A stretch of DNA of 64,000 nucleotides from an uncultured Microbulbifer sp. (GTDB lineage Bacteria > Pseudomonadota > Gammaproteobacteria > Pseudomonadales > Cellvibrionaceae). This document shows positions 35,523 through 45,348 of the stretch, one piece after another (position 1 is the first letter of the stretch; each line of letters opens with the position of its first letter). Under the pieces are notes generated by a model. That model searched no databases, was not told where the DNA came from, and was given only the letters and a program-made list of their open reading frames with translations. Position numbers and translations under genes: made by a program. The stretch covers positions 62,001 to 126,000 of the forward strand of contig NZ_CANMKV010000002.1 in NCBI RefSeq assembly GCF_947498635.1, read 5' to 3'.

Positions 35523-36275
35523 ATGCCAAAACAACTGCCGAATTTACAAACCCTGTTTTATCTAATCCTCAGCCTAACTCTGCTGCTATCGGCTCTATTG
35601 ATCACTTCGGTTGATCGACAAAACAACACACAGCCCCATAGCGCCAGCGCCCATGGTGATGATACTCAGGGCGCCATCGACTGGGTCAGTGAGGCAGAGG
35701 CTCTCGCCCGCAGAGGGGACTTTGGCGCTGCACTGCCCCTCTACGAAAAAGCCATTTCCGCCCTCGTATCCTATCCATCCCAACAGCACGCCCTGCGCTA
35801 TCGCTACGGCATAGTCCTCAACGCGCTGGGGGCCAAATCAAGACCGGATCTCTACCCGCTGGCTCGGGCACAGTTCGAATCTGTTCTCCGCTACCTGGAT
35901 TCCGGTGCCAAGCTTCCACACTCAAGCGCTAGGGTTCGCTCTGCCCTGGCACACACCTATCACCGCCAAGCCGCCAGCGAAGAGACGGCCACGCAACGCA
36001 AGCAACTGCTAAATACCGCCTACCTTCTCTATAAAAGCGCCGTGGAGGGACTGCTAAACCAGGGGGAGTGGCACAACTTGGCGATCACTTACTTCAACCT
36101 GGGCCAGGTCTGTGAATGGCAGGGAAACCTTGAGGAAGCCATTAACTGGCTGGAAAAAGCGGTACAACTGGACTTACAACACAAACTGCCCGACCTGGAA
36201 GAAGATAGTGACTATTTGGCCGCTCTTCGCCAACAGGTGGAGCCCGTCCAACAAAACCGGGAAACCACACTTTAG
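35523..36275 (+). CDS. Membrane-anchored TPR protein
   Basis: A 250-residue protein with one N-terminal hydrophobic anchor (LFYLILSLTLLLSALLITS, about 10-28). TPR-like helices span about 50-230, including EAEALARRGDFGAALPLYEK, LAHTYHRQAASEETATQRKQ and a clear canonical repeat LAITYFNLGQVCEWQGNLEE. It is probably a periplasm-facing scaffold. It lies 30 bases after the ydiJ hairpin on the same strand; no partner can be named. Confidence 0.75.
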   Translation: MPKQLPNLQTLFYLILSLTLLLSALLITSVDRQNNTQPHSASAHGDDTQGAIDWVSEAEALARRGDFGAALPLYEKAISALVSYPSQQHALRYRYGIVLNALGAKSRPDLYPLARAQFESVLRYLDSGAKLPHSSARVRSALAHTYHRQAASEETATQRKQLLNTAYLLYKSAVEGLLNQGEWHNLAITYFNLGQVCEWQGNLEEAINWLEKAVQLDLQHKLPDLEEDSDYLAALRQQVEPVQQNRETTL

Positions 36276-36793
36276 AGCGAGGATTTAACCCTTCTTTTTT
36301 CTCAAAAAGAGCAGTGACGAAGAAGTTTTCCCGACTTAAAGCGCTGTTTTTTGCAGAATCTGACATTTTTGGAGCTTCAGTCACAAATAGTTTTAGGGAA
36401 ATTTTTTACTTTTTTTCTCCAGTATTAGAAAGCCAGTCCGCGTTGATTTGAGCCAGATGTAGAATGACATCGTTGTCAGTCCAATTTTTATCCGAAAAAT
36501 GAATTGCTGATAAAGTCAGCTTATAAAGAATTTTTTGGCCAATAATTACTTTTTATAAAACTAAAAAACTGATTTTTTAGGCATTTTAGGGCTATTGATT
36601 TTCCCAACACACAATACCCGGCCATTGCCTGAGGGTACTTGTCGCCAAATAAGAAAAAGTTGCCTCCCCCTAATTCCCCAGTAATATAGCCAGCGTTGAT
36701 TAAATATTGATCAGCTATTTCCAAAAACACTTGGAGATTTCACAAGCGCCTTTTGGCTTGTGACAATTTGATTCCTGGAGGTAATGGGACATC
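36276..36793. other. AT-rich 518-base leader region before the 3D-domain gene
   Basis: No gene was recognised. The stretch is markedly AT-rich with many T-runs. It ends in a small stem-loop (CACAAG/CTTGTG, 36741-36762) and a strong GGAGG at 36777-36781. The ATG of the next gene is 12 bases beyond the GGAGG. A tiny overlapping frame (ATG at 36784, nine codons) starts nearer to it. A long 5' leader or a small RNA is possible. Confidence 0.45.
36741..36762 (+). promoter_or_regulatory. Leader stem-loop upstream of the 3D-domain gene
   Basis: CACAAG-C-GCC / GGC-TTGTG pair around a TTTT loop, with one bulged C, 15 bases before the GGAGG ribosome-binding site. It could control translation or mRNA stability; this is inferred from position only. 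Confidence 0.35.
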
Positions 36794-37195
36794 ATGAAAC
36801 AGACTCTGCGTAACACTGCTTTTTTCATCGCCGCCCTGCTCGCTATTGGTGTGAGTGTCAATGCATCAGCGGCACTTAAGAAAACCATGGTCGTCGACGC
36901 CACGGCCTACAACTCGGTACCTGGCCAGACGGATAGCGATCCCTGGGTAGCTGCCTGGAACAACCGCCTGCGCCCAGGTGACAAAATTATCGCCGTTTCC
37001 CGTGACTTGGAAAAACACGGTCTGACCAACGGTGCCAAAGTAAGAATTGAAGGTCTGCCCGGTACTTACACTGTGCGTGACCGTATGAATAAACGTTTCA
37101 CAAACCGTATTGACGTGTGGATGGAAAAAGATATCCGTAAAGCTCGCGCTTGGGGCAAGAAAAAACTGAAAATAGTTTTTGAGCCGGTAAAGTAA
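36794..37195 (+). CDS. Secreted 3D (Asp-Asp-Asp) domain protein
   Basis: A 133-residue exported protein with a signal peptide (FFIAALLAIGVSVNASA, cut near residue 27). The mature part is a double-psi beta-barrel of the 3D type: VVDATAYNSVPGQTDSDPWV begins it, and TYTVRDRMNKRFTNRIDVWM carries the conserved D-R-M...R-I-D-V-W core. Related folds occur in MltA and RlpA, which act on peptidoglycan glycan strands, but this short stand-alone form is uncharacterised. The gene has its own intrinsic terminator and a long AT-rich leader. Confidence 0.88.
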   Translation: MKQTLRNTAFFIAALLAIGVSVNASAALKKTMVVDATAYNSVPGQTDSDPWVAAWNNRLRPGDKIIAVSRDLEKHGLTNGAKVRIEGLPGTYTVRDRMNKRFTNRIDVWMEKDIRKARAWGKKKLKIVFEPVK

Positions 37196-37224
37196 AGCAG
37201 AACTGATTTCAACGACCCTTTTGG

Positions 37225-37249
37225 CCCCGCCCTCCAGCGGGGTTTTTTT
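37225..37249 (+). terminator. Intrinsic terminator of the 3D-domain gene
   Basis: CCCCGC/GCGGGG stem with a CCTCCA loop followed by seven T residues, 30 bases past the stop codon: a canonical rho-independent terminator. Confidence 0.9.
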
Positions 37250-37359
37250 ATTGTTACAGGGGATAGGGAGCGGCCGGAAAAGCGAAGTCAGTGAATCACC
37301 ACATCTAGACATAACCAATTTTATCTTCGCGATAGCCAGACGTTATTGAAAAACTCCTA

Positions 37360-37899
37360 TTAGGGCTCCATTTCCGCAAAAATACCCGGCAACTCCTCAC
37401 ACTGGGCACGCTGCAGGTGAGCCAAACTCGGCTGCTGCCCCTCTACAAAGCGGTGCTTCAGCCCCCCGTCACCGAGTAAAACTAAGTATTCAGATTTAAC
37501 CCACTTATCACCTGAGCGGTACTCGGTCAGCCATAGCAGTGAAGGCTGTCCCTCGTAGCAGTAGCCGTAAAACATCCGGGTTTTTTCCACCAGTTTCTTC
37601 GTCATATAGTCCACGTATTTACCCGGGTAGGTATAGCGATCGGAATCCCCCCTCTGCGGCGCACTGCCAGTGCTTTCCCCCGGACGAGCGATCCGCCGGA
37701 TATATATCGCCAGATTTTCATCACAATCGATGCAGTGCCGCCCCGCGATTATTGCGAAACCATGCAGTTCGGCGACAAGGCGAACCTCTTTGAGGTTTGT
37801 AGAGATAACCTGCCGACCGGATGTGGTTAAGGCGTCAGCGAAGAGCGAGGCGGGGGAGGTCTGTAGACAGACCAGGATAAGAACACAGCGCAGTTTCAT
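37360..37899 (-). CDS. Hypothetical secreted protein with cysteine pair
   Basis: I do not recognise the family. The 179-residue form from ATG 37899 begins with a signal peptide (MKLRCVLILVCLQTSPASLF, cut near FAD), which favours it over an in-frame start 14 codons upstream. The mature part contains GRHCIDCDENLAIYIRRIAR, later FYGYCYEGQPSLLWLTEYR and a C-terminal QRAQCEELPGIFAEM. Four cysteines in a periplasmic protein suggest disulfides. It stands alone, convergent with the 3D-domain gene. Confidence 0.65.
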   Translation of the reverse strand: MKLRCVLILVCLQTSPASLFADALTTSGRQVISTNLKEVRLVAELHGFAIIAGRHCIDCDENLAIYIRRIARPGESTGSAPQRGDSDRYTYPGKYVDYMTKKLVEKTRMFYGYCYEGQPSLLWLTEYRSGDKWVKSEYLVLLGDGGLKHRFVEGQQPSLAHLQRAQCEELPGIFAEMEP

Positions 37900-38246
37900 G
37901 GCGAAGGCAACCGCTGGTATAGATAGCACCGTCGGAGACAAAAGCTCCGCTGTTACCTCGCGACGGCGCTGTGATTGGGGTGTGCTGTCACACAGTCGCG
38001 ATTCCCTTCACCATAACCATAGCAGTTACAATTGGGGCGGAAGGAGAGAAAACCCCCTCAATTGGGGATACCGAATAAGACGGCTCACTACACGCTGACC
38101 AACGAGATACCAGCGTTATTGGACCAAGGGAGCAGGGTACTATTCAGTCTGCCTATTGAGACATGGGCCAAGACAGGGTATTTCAAGCTGTCGCTTAAGC
38201 CGGGTAGCGGCCGCTGCCGCCCGCTCCCAACCTGGGGACTGCGGAC

Positions 38247-38507
38247 TTACCAGCTGCCACCGGTTTCCTGAACAGGGCCAACGAAGGTGGAAATACCCTC
38301 TTCGCGCAGTGCGTCCAACGCTTCCTCGAGAGCTTCCTTTTCGGTCTCAAAGGTGTCTTCCCACACTGTGGAATTATTGTGCTGATCGACGATCTCGAGC
38401 AGCCAGCCGCCCTCGTCATCTTCGAAAATATCGATTTGCACAGACACATCGCCTTCGCGGTAGATCTGGCTCAATTCCGACTCTTTTGGTGCAAATTCTT
38501 CGCCCAT
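38247..38507 (-). CDS. Small acidic hypothetical protein
   Basis: An 86-residue acidic protein. The start at ATG 38507 (MGEEFAPKESELSQIYREGD) has AGGTG seven bases upstream; a longer in-frame start at 38555 lacks this. The middle reads VQIDIFEDDEGGWLLEIVDQ and the rest is a helix rich in Glu/Ala (TEKEALEEALDALREEG). It looks like a cytosolic conserved protein of proteobacteria seen next to housekeeping genes. It lies about 200 bases upstream of trhO and divergent from it. Function is unknown. Confidence 0.75.
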   Translation of the reverse strand: MGEEFAPKESELSQIYREGDVSVQIDIFEDDEGGWLLEIVDQHNNSTVWEDTFETEKEALEEALDALREEGISTFVGPVQETGGSW

Positions 38508-38705
38508 GGGGTTCACCTCGTTATGACCCTGAAATTTCCGCCAGAACTTTGACAAGTTGCGGCCCCCCGGTCAACCAATATCGTGTGCCGAGGCAGCGCC
38601 GGGAGCGCTTGCTAAATGTACGACAAGCTGTTTTTTTTGCGATAAAATGCGCGGCGATTTTTTCTGCCCCGGATTTACGCTCCGGCCTGCATTTGAGGAA
38701 GTACC

Positions 38706-39707
38706 ATGGATCCATATATTGTCTGCGCACTCTACAAGTTCGTCACCCTAGAGGACTTTGAGTCTCTGCGCACGCCCCTACTTGACGTTATGCTGGAAAA
38801 TCAGGTGCGCGGCACCCTGTTACTGGCCCGCGAGGGCATTAACGGCACCGTTGCGGGCTCCCGCAACGGGATAGACGCGCTCCTGGCCCACTTAAAGTCC
38901 GATGAGCGCCTCGCCACCCTGGACTACAAAGAATCCTTTACCAGCGAAGCGCCCTTCCTGCGCAGCAAGGTCAAGCTGAAGAAAGAAATTGTCACCATGG
39001 GTGTAGAGGGCATTGATCCCCGCCGAGTAGTGGGCACCTACGTCAAACCCAAGGATTGGAACGCCCTGATCAGCGATCCGGAAGTGGTTGTGGTGGATAC
39101 CCGTAACGACTATGAATTCCAAGTGGGTACCTTCAAAGATTCCATCAACCCTAACACCGAAACCTTCCGTGAATTTCCCCAGTACGTCAAAGAGAACCTG
39201 GACCCGACCAAGCACAAAAAGGTCGCCATGTTCTGCACCGGCGGTATTCGCTGCGAAAAGTCCACGGCCTACATGAAGGAACAGGGCTTTGATGAGGTTT
39301 ACCACTTGCATGGCGGCATCCTCAAATACCTGGAAGAAGTGCCCAAAGACGAATCTCTGTGGGAGGGCGAGTGCTTTGTCTTCGATGAGCGCGTAACCGT
39401 CAACCACGACCTGGAACGGGGCCAGTACGATCAGTGCAACGCCTGTCGCATGCCCATCACAGAAGAGGACCAGCAGTCGGAACAATTCGAGCAGGGCGTC
39501 AGCTGCCCCCACTGTCACGACAAGGTGAGTGATGCGGATCGCCGCCGTTTCCGCGAGCGGGAAAAGCAGATCCAGCTGGCGACAAAACGCGGTGAAAAGC
39601 ACATGGGCCAGGACGCTCGCGATATGACCGCCGCCAAACGACGGCAGAAAAAAGAAGAGCGCCGCCGCCAGGCAGAGGCCGAGCAGGCCAAAGCTCAGCA
39701 GGCATAA
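38706..39707 (+). CDS. trhO: tRNA uridine(34) hydroxylase TrhO (YceA)
   Basis: A 333-residue rhodanese-fold enzyme that makes 5-hydroxyuridine at tRNA position 34, an early step toward cmo5U/mo5U. The N-terminal part includes [20 protein letters not shown]. The rhodanese domain has [20 protein letters not shown], and the active-site loop reads [20 protein letters not shown] with the catalytic Cys. A C-terminal zinc-ribbon-like CNACRMP...CPHC segment and a basic Lys/Arg/Ala tail follow. Family length and motifs are normal. Confidence 0.95.
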   Translation: MDPYIVCALYKFVTLEDFESLRTPLLDVMLENQVRGTLLLAREGINGTVAGSRNGIDALLAHLKSDERLATLDYKESFTSEAPFLRSKVKLKKEIVTMGVEGIDPRRVVGTYVKPKDWNALISDPEVVVVDTRNDYEFQVGTFKDSINPNTETFREFPQYVKENLDPTKHKKVAMFCTGGIRCEKSTAYMKEQGFDEVYHLHGGILKYLEEVPKDESLWEGECFVFDERVTVNHDLERGQYDQCNACRMPITEEDQQSEQFEQGVSCPHCHDKVSDADRRRFREREKQIQLATKRGEKHMGQDARDMTAAKRRQKKEERRRQAEAEQAKAQQA

Positions 39708-39712
39708 GCCCT

Positions 39713-40132
39713 TCAGACCAGTACAGGCCTGGAGGTGCTCTTAATCTGAGTGAGCCAGGCCTCCGCCTCAGCTTCGGCTACAAACTCCCGCGAACTGTGC
39801 CGGCACAGGCAGGTGCCATCGGTCGCCAACGGCGATGTGCAGCGGCCTCGAGGGTGTAAGACGGCAATATAGGCACGCCGCAGTACCGGATGCTCCGCAA
39901 TAAAACTGGTGAACTGTCTCTGCTCCTCCAGGGTCACCCTGGAGCGCGCATAGCGCATGTCAAACAGCACCCGAAGGGGTACACGGTGGCGGTATTTTTC
40001 TACTAAGCGGGCGGCGGCTTCCATTTTTTCGGCAAACCCGATGGGTCCGTAAAATAATACCCGCGCTATGCCCCCTATCGGTCGATAGCTGATATGAAAA
40101 TTCATGAATGAAAGCACTCGCGCTTTTGTCAT
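39713..40132 (-). CDS. Hypothetical protein, SpoIIAA/STAS-like fold
   Basis: A 139-residue protein without signal peptide. The layout, ISYRPIGGIARVLFYGPIGF, a helix with AAARLVEKYRHRVPLRVLFD, and VLFDMRYARSRVTLEEQRQF, resembles small SpoIIAA-like (STAS-like) proteins. It ends with EAEAEAWLTQI. An internal ATG at 40105 (MNFHISYRP) could be the true start. It is convergent with trhO, only 5 bases apart. The assignment is by pattern only. Confidence 0.6.
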   Translation of the reverse strand: MTKARVLSFMNFHISYRPIGGIARVLFYGPIGFAEKMEAAARLVEKYRHRVPLRVLFDMRYARSRVTLEEQRQFTSFIAEHPVLRRAYIAVLHPRGRCTSPLATDGTCLCRHSSREFVAEAEAEAWLTQIKSTSRPVLV

Positions 40133-40897
40133 TGTTATTTTTATCGACTACAGCTACTGCAATGCCTGTTGTGTTCCCCGCTGGGCCTAGCAGTAAAACT
40201 CGCTTTGGGAACGTTTGCACACTCCTGATTTTTACCACTCAGCGCAGAGAGTCTGTGCCGGACTACTGCACCTAATTCACGGATAACCGGAATGCCCCGG
40301 TGATTCCATTGGATGGCCACCACTGTTTTGAGTATTCGCACTGCATTATGCAAAAAATCAAAACCACAAAATTTAGGAAGCTTTGAATAAAAAAGCTAAT
40401 TTCCACACGACTCAAGCCCCACTTATCGTAGAGCTTGCGAGAGAGCACGGAGTGATTCAAGGTATCCTTAAGTTAACGATCACCAAGGAAAATACAGCAT
40501 AAATACTTAATTTTTCTTGCAACAATGGCAGAATCTGAACGGCCATGCAGGAAACTGCCATAACGTTTGCACCGTGTTGGCGACCTGCAAAACAATACTA
40601 AAAAACTAACGATTAATTTAGCACTGACTTAATAAAGACTATCAGGCACACCACCTCGAGCGAAGGCGCTGCAGATACGAAAATGCAATAAATAAAATAT
40701 TTTAAAAGCCGTTTTACTGGCCACTGGGAAAAACACAATGGCCGGCGCTAAGCTCGACTTCTTGATGATAAGCACCCCTTGCAGAAAAGAAAATCCGCAA
40801 GGGGCGCCAAGAGAGGCCCAATATAGGGAGTTTTCACCCAGCAAAAAACTGTAAAAAATAAAAATTTAATGCTTTGTGATCGGTATCGCGATTGGGT
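40133..40897. other. Gene-free stretch of 765 bases
   Basis: The longest spacer in the window; no frame looks like a gene. It is AT-rich with short palindromes. An 8-base stem, CCCCTTGC / GCAAGGGG (40775-40782 and 40797-40804), lies about 95 bases beyond the mrp stop and may be its transcript end. A small RNA or decayed gene could hide here but nothing specific is visible. Confidence 0.5.
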
Positions 40898-42049
40898 TCA
40901 ACTAATTTCGATTTCCGGTAACTCCTCATCGCTGCTGGCATTGAGCCAGACCTGGGCAGCGGCTTTGCGAGCAATATCCCGGTAGAAACCGGCAATCTCA
41001 CCCTCAGGATCAGAGGCCACACTGGGATGACCGCTATCGATATCGGAGCGGATTTTTTGTGTCAGTGGCAACTCGCCAAGCAAGTGGGTGTTGTATTCCG
41101 TGGCAATACGCTCCCCGCCCCCTGAGCCAAAGATCGGCTCACTGTGGCCACATTTAGAGCAGGTGTGTAGAGCCATATTCTCAACAATACCGAGTACGGG
41201 CACCGATACTTTGCGGAACATTTCCACCCCTTTGATGGCATCCTTTAGCGCCAGGTCCTGGGGGGTAGTGACAATCACCGCTCCCGCCAACGTGGTTTTT
41301 TGCGCTAGAGTCAACTGGATATCTCCAGTGCCTGGGGGCATGTCCACAATCAGATAATCCAGCTCTTCCTTCGCATCGCACCAGAGTGTCTGTGTGAGGA
41401 TTTGGTTGAGGGCGCCACTGGCCATCGGCCCGCGCCAGACCGCTGGCGTCTCCTCTGTCATCAGATATCCCAGGGACATGGTCTCAATGCCCAGGGCGTC
41501 TACCGGCACAAAGAATTTCTGCTCTTTGACGTGTGGCCTTACGCCTTCAGTACCGAGCATGGTCGGTAAGCTGGGACCGTAAATATCAGCATCTAACAGC
41601 CCCACACGAGCGCCTTCCGCCGCCAGGGCCAAGGCCAGGTTCACCGCAGTGGTAGACTTACCCACACCGCCCTTGCCTGAGGCCACAGCGACAATATTCT
41701 TCACCCCGCGCAGCGGCTCCGGGGCATTGGTCGAAGAGGTCGCAGGGATATCGCAGAAGAGTTCAAATTGCAGACCACTGCCATCCAGGGGGCCGCTCCT
41801 CAACAGGGGTTCACAGGCCTCTGTGACCCATTTGCGCCACAGTGCCTCCTGGCTCGCACAGGGATAGCCGAGGGTAATACCCACATAAACGGTTGCCTCC
41901 TCGTAGCCCACTTCTATATCTGCATCCAGTTCATCCAGCGGCAGACCACTGGCCGGGTCCTGCAACTGACCAAGGCTCTCTGCCAGACGCTCCAATTCGG
42001 TCTGTACTTCCTTTGATAGCTCTTCATGATCGTGGTGATGATCGCTCAC
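40898..42049 (-). CDS. apbC: Iron-sulfur cluster carrier protein Mrp/ApbC
   Basis: A 383-residue P-loop scaffold ATPase that carries 4Fe-4S clusters to target proteins. A short N-terminal DUF59/MIP18-like part (about 1-90) leads to the deviant Walker A motif ASGKGGVGKSTTAVNLALAL. Further landmarks are LDADIYGPSLPTMLG, LIVDMPPGTGDIQLTLAQ and the cluster CxxC (HTCSKCGHSEPIFG). The GTG at 42049 (VSDHHHDHEELS) has GAGGGAGA seven bases upstream; an in-frame ATG 40 codons upstream gives an unlikely leader. It is divergent from metG, a common pairing. Confidence 0.95.
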   Translation of the reverse strand: MSDHHHDHEELSKEVQTELERLAESLGQLQDPASGLPLDELDADIEVGYEEATVYVGITLGYPCASQEALWRKWVTEACEPLLRSGPLDGSGLQFELFCDIPATSSTNAPEPLRGVKNIVAVASGKGGVGKSTTAVNLALALAAEGARVGLLDADIYGPSLPTMLGTEGVRPHVKEQKFFVPVDALGIETMSLGYLMTEETPAVWRGPMASGALNQILTQTLWCDAKEELDYLIVDMPPGTGDIQLTLAQKTTLAGAVIVTTPQDLALKDAIKGVEMFRKVSVPVLGIVENMALHTCSKCGHSEPIFGSGGGERIATEYNTHLLGELPLTQKIRSDIDSGHPSVASDPEGEIAGFYRDIARKAAAQVWLNASSDEELPEIEIS

Positions 42050-42260
42050 GGTATCTCCCTCTCGGCGCTTCTTATCAGAAATGCATTGTGTCGGATGAAA
42101 CGGCCCAGCGCCAGCGGCTGGATTAATCCAGCCGCTTTCTGTGCAGCCTGTTCCACACCTCCCCGGCATAGCACAAATCTGCTATATTTCGCCGTCTTTT
42201 GACGATCTCCGGCCACTCCAGCGGAGCCCCCGGCCGCAACCCACAGCGATGGAATAACCG

Positions 42261-44288
42261 ATGCCCGATACGCGCAAAATCCTAGTCACCAGCGCACTCC
42301 CCTACGCCAATGGCTCCCTGCACCTGGGCCACATACTCGAATATATCCAGACCGACATCTGGGCGCGCTTTCAGCGCACCCGCGGTAACGACTGTCTGTA
42401 TATCTGCGCCGACGATGCGCACGGCACTGCGATCATGCTCAAGGCCGAACAACTGGGCCTGACTCCGGAGCAGCATATCGCCAATATGCAGGCGGAACAC
42501 GAGCGGGATTTCACCGACTTCCTCATCGGCGTGGACAACTATCACTCCACTCATTCGGAGGAGAACCGCGAGCTGTCGGCCATGATTTATCGCCGACTCA
42601 GCGATAACGGGCATATCGCTTCGCGCACCATCACCCAAGCTTTCGACCCGGAGAAACAACTGTTCCTGGCGGACCGCTATATCAAAGGCACCTGCCCGCG
42701 CTGTAGTACCCCGGACCAGTACGGCGACAACTGCGAGGCCTGTGGCGCCACTTATAGCCCCACAGAACTGATCGACCCGGTTTCCGCGATTTCCGGCGCG
42801 ACTCCGGAAGAAAAAGACTCCGAACACTTTTTCTTCACCCTGCCCGCCTTTACCGAATTCCTGCGCAATTGGACCCGCTCCGGCACCCTGCAGGATGAAG
42901 TGGCGAACAAGCTGGCCGAGTGGCTTGAAGAGGGTCTGCAGGAGTGGGATATTTCCCGCGACGCACCCTACTTTGGCTTTGAAATCCCCGATGCACCGGG
43001 CAAGTATTTCTACGTGTGGCTGGACGCGCCCATCGGCTATATGGCCAGCCTGAAAAACTACTGCGATGAAAACGGTAGCAACTGGCTCGACTACTGGAAA
43101 AAAGACAGTGACGCCGAGGTCTACCACTTTATCGGCAAAGATATCGTCAATTTTCATGCCCTTTTCTGGCCGGCGATGCTCGACTCTGCAGACTTCCGCA
43201 CCCCCAACAAGGTGTGCGTACACGGCTTCCTCACCGTAAACGGCAAAAAGATGTCCAAGTCCCGCGGTACCTTTATCAATGCCCGCAACTACCTGGACCA
43301 CCTGAACCCGGAGTATTTACGCTACTACTTTGCCGCCAAGCTCACCGCCGGTGTGGACGATCTGGACCTAAACCTCGACGACTTTATCGCCAAGGTCAAT
43401 TCCGACCTGGTCGGCAAAGTGGTCAACATCGCCTCGCGCACCGCCAAGTTTGTCGGCAAGTCCGGCGGCGTACTGGCTGCAGAACTGGCCGACGAGTCCC
43501 TGTGGAATCAGTTTGTCGAAGCCGCCCCGCGTATCGCCGATGGCTTTGAGCGGCGCGAATACGCCCGCGCCATGCGCGACATTATGGCCCTGGCCGATGC
43601 CGCCAATGCCTGGATTGCCGATAAGGCACCCTGGTCCCTGGCTAAACAGGAAGGCAGCGAGGCAGAAGTCCTCGCGATCTGCTCCCAGGGCGTGAATATG
43701 TTCCGCGCGCTGATGACCTGGCTGTCTCCGGTACTTCCCAACACCGCAGCAAAAGCCGCTGAATTTCTCAACAGCGCGCTGGACTGGAACAGCGCCACCA
43801 TTCCGCTCGCAAGCCACGAGATCAAAAAGTTCAAACCCCTGCTGCAACGAGTGGAAAAAACCCAGGTAGATGCCGTTATGGAAGCGGCCCAGGAATCCCT
43901 GGCCCAGCTGCAGGCCGAGACCAAAGCGGCCACCGGCCCACTGGCCGACGATCCCATCGCCGAGCAGATTCAATTCGACGATTTTGCCAAGGTGGATCTG
44001 CGTATCGCGCTCATTGCCAAAGCCGAGCATGTCGAGGGCGCCGGCAAGCTGCTGCGTCTGACCCTCGATCTGGGCGGCGAGACCCGCCAGGTATTTGCCG
44101 GCATCAAAAGCGCCTATGCGCCGGAAGACCTGGAGGGCAAACACACCGTGATGGTCGCCAACCTGGCACCGCGCAAAATGCGTTTTGGCGTGAGTGAAGG
44201 AATGGTGCTGGCTGCCGGTCCCGGCGGCAAAGATCTGTGGATTCTGGAGCCCCACGAGGGTGCTAAACCTGGTATGCGCGTAATGTAA
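42261..44288 (+). CDS. metG: Methionyl-tRNA synthetase
   Basis: Charges tRNA-Met for initiation and elongation. It has 675 residues. HIGH-type motif HLGH at 21-24 ([20 protein letters not shown]), the zinc knuckle with CPRC and CEAC pairs (about 145-162), the KMSKS motif ([13 protein letters not shown]) near residue 330, the anticodon-binding helical domain, and a C-terminal OB-fold tRNA-binding domain ([20 protein letters not shown] onward) for dimerisation. Layout and size match the E. coli-like MetRS type. Confidence 0.98.
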   Translation: MPDTRKILVTSALPYANGSLHLGHILEYIQTDIWARFQRTRGNDCLYICADDAHGTAIMLKAEQLGLTPEQHIANMQAEHERDFTDFLIGVDNYHSTHSEENRELSAMIYRRLSDNGHIASRTITQAFDPEKQLFLADRYIKGTCPRCSTPDQYGDNCEACGATYSPTELIDPVSAISGATPEEKDSEHFFFTLPAFTEFLRNWTRSGTLQDEVANKLAEWLEEGLQEWDISRDAPYFGFEIPDAPGKYFYVWLDAPIGYMASLKNYCDENGSNWLDYWKKDSDAEVYHFIGKDIVNFHALFWPAMLDSADFRTPNKVCVHGFLTVNGKKMSKSRGTFINARNYLDHLNPEYLRYYFAAKLTAGVDDLDLNLDDFIAKVNSDLVGKVVNIASRTAKFVGKSGGVLAAELADESLWNQFVEAAPRIADGFERREYARAMRDIMALADAANAWIADKAPWSLAKQEGSEAEVLAICSQGVNMFRALMTWLSPVLPNTAAKAAEFLNSALDWNSATIPLASHEIKKFKPLLQRVEKTQVDAVMEAAQESLAQLQAETKAATGPLADDPIAEQIQFDDFAKVDLRIALIAKAEHVEGAGKLLRLTLDLGGETRQVFAGIKSAYAPEDLEGKHTVMVANLAPRKMRFGVSEGMVLAAGPGGKDLWILEPHEGAKPGMRVM

Positions 44289-44297
44289 TTGCCCGCC

Positions 44298-45200
44298 CTA
44301 GCGCAGGGATACCGCAATCAATCCGGCACACACCAGCCCCATCCCCAGTAATTGGGGCCTGTGTGCCGGCTCATTCAGCAGCCAGATCGCAAACCCCACC
44401 CCCAACGGGATACTGAGCTGGCGCAGGGCCACCACATAGCTCACATTGTCCGTCATAGTTATCGCCAAGAGCACCAGGCCATAGGTTGCCCCCATCATCA
44501 AGCCGGTCACAACCCCCAGCTTCAAATCCCCCAGGCTCTGCACCAACTGCGCGCGGCCTACTCGCCCCATACAACTGCATAGTAACCAGACCCCGCAGGC
44601 AAAAAACTGCAGCCCCAAATAGCCGTACGCCATAACCGGGGGGGCCACTGCTCCATCCAGCGCCACTTCCAAATAAAGCAACGCACCCTTGTCCGCCAGC
44701 GAATATCCCACGGTACCGAGAGCCGCCACCAGAGCCCAGGCGCAATCCGCTCTCCAATAAACCCGCCAGTGCCACTGACGGAAATACACCAACGGCACCA
44801 ATAAGCAACCGATAGTCACCAATAGCATCCCCATCCAAGCAACCCAGGGTAAAACCTGCCCCAGCAACACCGTCGCCAACGCGACCAGAAGAACCGGCAG
44901 GGCCCGCGCGATGGGATACACCAGACCGATATCGGCGCGCTGGTAAGCCAAAGCCAGACCACCCATATACACCATCTGGGAAAAACCACTGCCCAGTAGC
45001 AACAGCCAGAAATTACCCGGTAGTGAATCCGCCTGAGACAGTACCCACAGGCAAAGAGGAAGCAGTAGCAAGCCCACACTGAGGGAGGCGATACAAAAAA
45101 AAGCTGGAGAGGGAGCGCGGGATTTTCCCAGTAAATTCCAACCCGCGTGAAGAAATGCTGAAATAAGAACCAGTGATGCTGCGGTTAACGATATTCCCAT
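44298..45200 (-). CDS. EamA-type (DMT superfamily) transporter
   Basis: A 300-residue permease with about ten membrane segments in two EamA halves, opening with LTAASLVLISAFLHAGWNLL. The first half contains LGSGFSQMVYMGGLALAYQR and the second ends with LNEPAHRPQLLGMGLVCAGL, the common EamA ending. Start ATG 45200 has GAGG six bases upstream, better than an ATG five codons earlier. Substrate is not predictable; family members export amino acids or metabolites. It is convergent with metG, 10 bases apart. Confidence 0.88.
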   Translation of the reverse strand: MGISLTAASLVLISAFLHAGWNLLGKSRAPSPAFFCIASLSVGLLLLPLCLWVLSQADSLPGNFWLLLLGSGFSQMVYMGGLALAYQRADIGLVYPIARALPVLLVALATVLLGQVLPWVAWMGMLLVTIGCLLVPLVYFRQWHWRVYWRADCAWALVAALGTVGYSLADKGALLYLEVALDGAVAPPVMAYGYLGLQFFACGVWLLCSCMGRVGRAQLVQSLGDLKLGVVTGLMMGATYGLVLLAITMTDNVSYVVALRQLSIPLGVGFAIWLLNEPAHRPQLLGMGLVCAGLIAVSLR

Positions 45201-45348
45201 TAGGGCCCTCTTCATATGCGACAGAAAGGCCCGTCATCAAACCGTAGCCAACCATGCGTGACCTGCCGCCAGCCCCAGGAAAGCCATTGCATTCGGCACT
45301 CTCTGCCGTAGCATGCCGCTATCTCACACAGGAAATTAAGGAGATTCC

